This document shows, piece by piece, positions 62,564 to 64,000 of a stretch of 64,000 bases of DNA (positions are counted from its first letter, which is position 1; each line of letters starts with the position of its first letter). The position numbers were made by a program, and so were the translations under genes. This stretch comes from Rotaria sp. Silwood1 (Eukaryota > Rotifera > Eurotatoria > Philodinida > Philodinidae): the NCBI GenBank assembly GCA_905250075.1, contig CAJNOP010000036.1, positions 331,669-395,668 on the forward strand. The letters are read 5' to 3'. The notes under the pieces are model-generated. The model was not told where the DNA came from and did not search any database. It worked only from the letters and a program-made list of their open reading frames with translations.

Positions 62564-63013
62564 ATGAATTGGAACTTTTATGAATATACAACGTTAAATG
62601 TAAATTGTAATGATTACTTATATGATGATAGATATATTATAAAATCAAGATTAGGATACGGTTTAACTTCAAGGGTTTATTTGTTACAGAAAATTAAAAA
62701 TAATGAAAATCCTGATGATCCAAGATCGTTGATATTAAAAATCTCGAGACGTGATAGATATTCAGAATATTTAAGAAATGAATTTCAAATATTACGAAAA
62801 TGCAAAGAACAACCAAATAATTCAAAAAACTTTAATAAATTTTTTGAAGATGTTTTAGCAATATCACCTACAGGTAATATTTGTTTATTAAATTTTTATT
62901 TCATGTTTTCAATAGATTCAAAATTGATTGAAAAAAAATTGAGAATTTTGTTTTTTTGCGTTTCAAAGTATTTAGAAAAATATAAGAAAACAAAAGCTTT
63001 AATGAGAAACTAA
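62564..63013 (+). pseudogene. Truncated protein kinase (N-lobe only)
   Basis: A 149-codon frame starting 44 bases after array F. YIIKSRLGYGLTSRVYLLQ resembles a glycine-rich ATP loop, LILKISRRDR carries the Lys of the VAIK motif, and YLRNEFQILRKC the alpha-C Glu. After ILRKC the protein loses kinase similarity: no HRD or DFG motif exists in the window downstream. A 42-nt stretch (gtaatatttg to tttcaatag, about 62874-62915) looks like an intron that happens to keep the frame; spliced, the product is 135 residues. It may be a kinase gene cut off 3', a pseudogene or an N-lobe-only protein. Confidence 0.6.
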
Positions 63014-63800
63014 TATTATAGAAATCGTAGTTTTTCAATAGAATTTATTTGAATGAGAGTTCGAAAAAAAAAGAATTACTCATCATAATAAATAAATAAC
63101 AAGAAGATTAGTTTTCTGTGAATAGAATAGATCGAATAAAATAAAGTTCTGAATTAATTTATGGTGAAATATATTTTTATTCGTTCTTTTCTGAGATATT
63201 TATAATTAATAAAAGAAGAAAAACAAAACTACATAAATTTATTTTTATATGTATGAAAAAAATTATAAGTATTAAAATCAAAAGGCTAAGTGAAGTTTTA
63301 ATTTAACATTAAAAACTATAAAAAAATTGATTTTTGATGATTATATGGGTGCGACCAACTGGCAGGAGGCCCCATTTTGATACACTCCTATTGTAAGGAT
63401 AAAACATACTATTGTTCGGGTCATATAACAGAGGATCCTAGATAACCCTAGATTGGCCCGAACAACATAATGTTTTATCCGTACAATAGTAGAAAAGAGC
63501 TACTAGCTTATCGTGTGAGTTGGTAGCTCTTCTCTACTATTGTACGGATAAAACATGATGTTGTTCGGGCCAATCTAGGGTTATCTAGGATACTCTCTTA
63601 TATGACTCGAACAATAGTATGTTTTATCCTTACAATAGGAGTGTATCAAAATGGGGCCTCCTGCCAGTTAGTCGCACCCATATGTATAGGTTATTCAGGA
63701 ATTCATTTAGACAAAAAAACAAAACATATTGAATATTTCTGTCAGTTTTCAACGAGATTAACTGATTTTTTTCTAAAGGTAAAGAACAGATCAAAGTTTT
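63014..63800. other. Intergenic DNA with a large foldback
   Basis: AT-rich DNA surrounding the foldback at 63343-63683. No gene is supported. Confidence 0.5.
63343..63683. mobile_element. ~340-bp near-perfect foldback MITE
   Basis: The left arm atatgggtgcgaccaactgg to about 63500 is almost perfectly complementary to the right arm ending gtcgcacccatat at 63683. Long matching blocks are caggaggccccattttgat, acactcctattgtaaggata, aaacatactattgttcg, tctaggttatcta-type and aacataatgttttatccgta. The centre has its own small hairpin (agagctac and gtagctct around tagcttatcgtgtgagttg). The near identity of the arms implies a recent insertion or ongoing arm homogenisation. A TA on each side suggests a Tc1/mariner-type origin; this is tentative. 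Confidence 0.88.
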
Positions 63801-64000
63801 GGGTGTGGGTATGTGGGTGGGTGTAGGTGTGTGGTTGTGGGTGTGTGGGTGGGTGTAGGTGTGTGGGTGTAGGTGTGGGTGTGTGAGTGTGGGTGTGGGT
63901 GTGGGGTGTGGGGTGTGGGTGTGGGCTTTAGCCTTAATTTGAACTACGCCCACACCCACACCCCACACCTATACCCCATACCCACACCCCACACCTATAC
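63801..64000. repeat. Telomere-like foldback G, running off the window
   Basis: The G-rich arm of about 125 bases (gggtgtgggtatgtgggtgg and variants, with tgtaggtg units) is followed by the spacer ctttagccttaatttgaact and the C-rich arm acgcccacacccacacccca, still continuing at the window edge with ctatacccc units. The spacer differs from those of B to E. Confidence 0.85.

Overview
The window is AT-rich animal nuclear DNA, most probably from a bdelloid rotifer (Rotaria/Adineta type). Four things point there. Genes have many short introns, mostly 40-80 nt with GT-AG ends. Three ADP-ribosyltransferase (ART) genes belong to lineages expanded in bdelloids, one with kinesin-light-chain-type TPRs. 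There are clusters of TGTGGG, the telomeric unit reported for bdelloids. There is also ordinary metazoan content (achaete-scute bHLH, class II DYRK kinase, lectin/EGF receptor). One 100-base N run marks an assembly gap.

Layout. 1-691 is intergenic. 704-5393 is a decayed 4.7 kb DNA transposon with a 12-bp target duplication, containing a broken DDE transposase on the minus strand. 5.4-9.7 kb is intergenic with two small transposons. 9768-10157 is an achaete-scute-like bHLH gene. 14117-16346 is an ART-TPR gene split by a frameshift. 19831-22494 is a 12-exon DYRK kinase. 22976-25280 is a 4-exon multipass membrane protein. 28873-34711 is a 17-exon type I receptor (LCCL, two C-type-lectin-like domains, EGF-like modules, one TM). 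36633-37571 is a 2-exon EI24-like membrane protein.

From about 39.6 kb to the end the character changes. Foldback arrays of the telomere-like unit recur seven times, and between them lie lineage-specific or foreign-looking genes: a single-exon endonuclease/exonuclease/phosphatase protein (42027-42905), an ART fused to a response-regulator-like domain (45517-46941), the last exon of an LRR/F-box-like protein (50993-51841), a 3-exon ART with intact catalytic motifs (55998-59322), a decayed non-LTR reverse transcriptase (about 61020-62360) and a truncated kinase (62564-63013). This half looks like subtelomeric or accessory DNA, while 9-38 kb looks like core chromosome.

I see no operons. The conserved genes are independent, spliced and mostly on the plus strand. 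The accessory genes are mostly on the minus strand. The strongest candidate for an undescribed system is the ART set: one degenerate, one fused to a receiver-like domain and one apparently active, each with additional N- or C-terminal alpha/beta domains.
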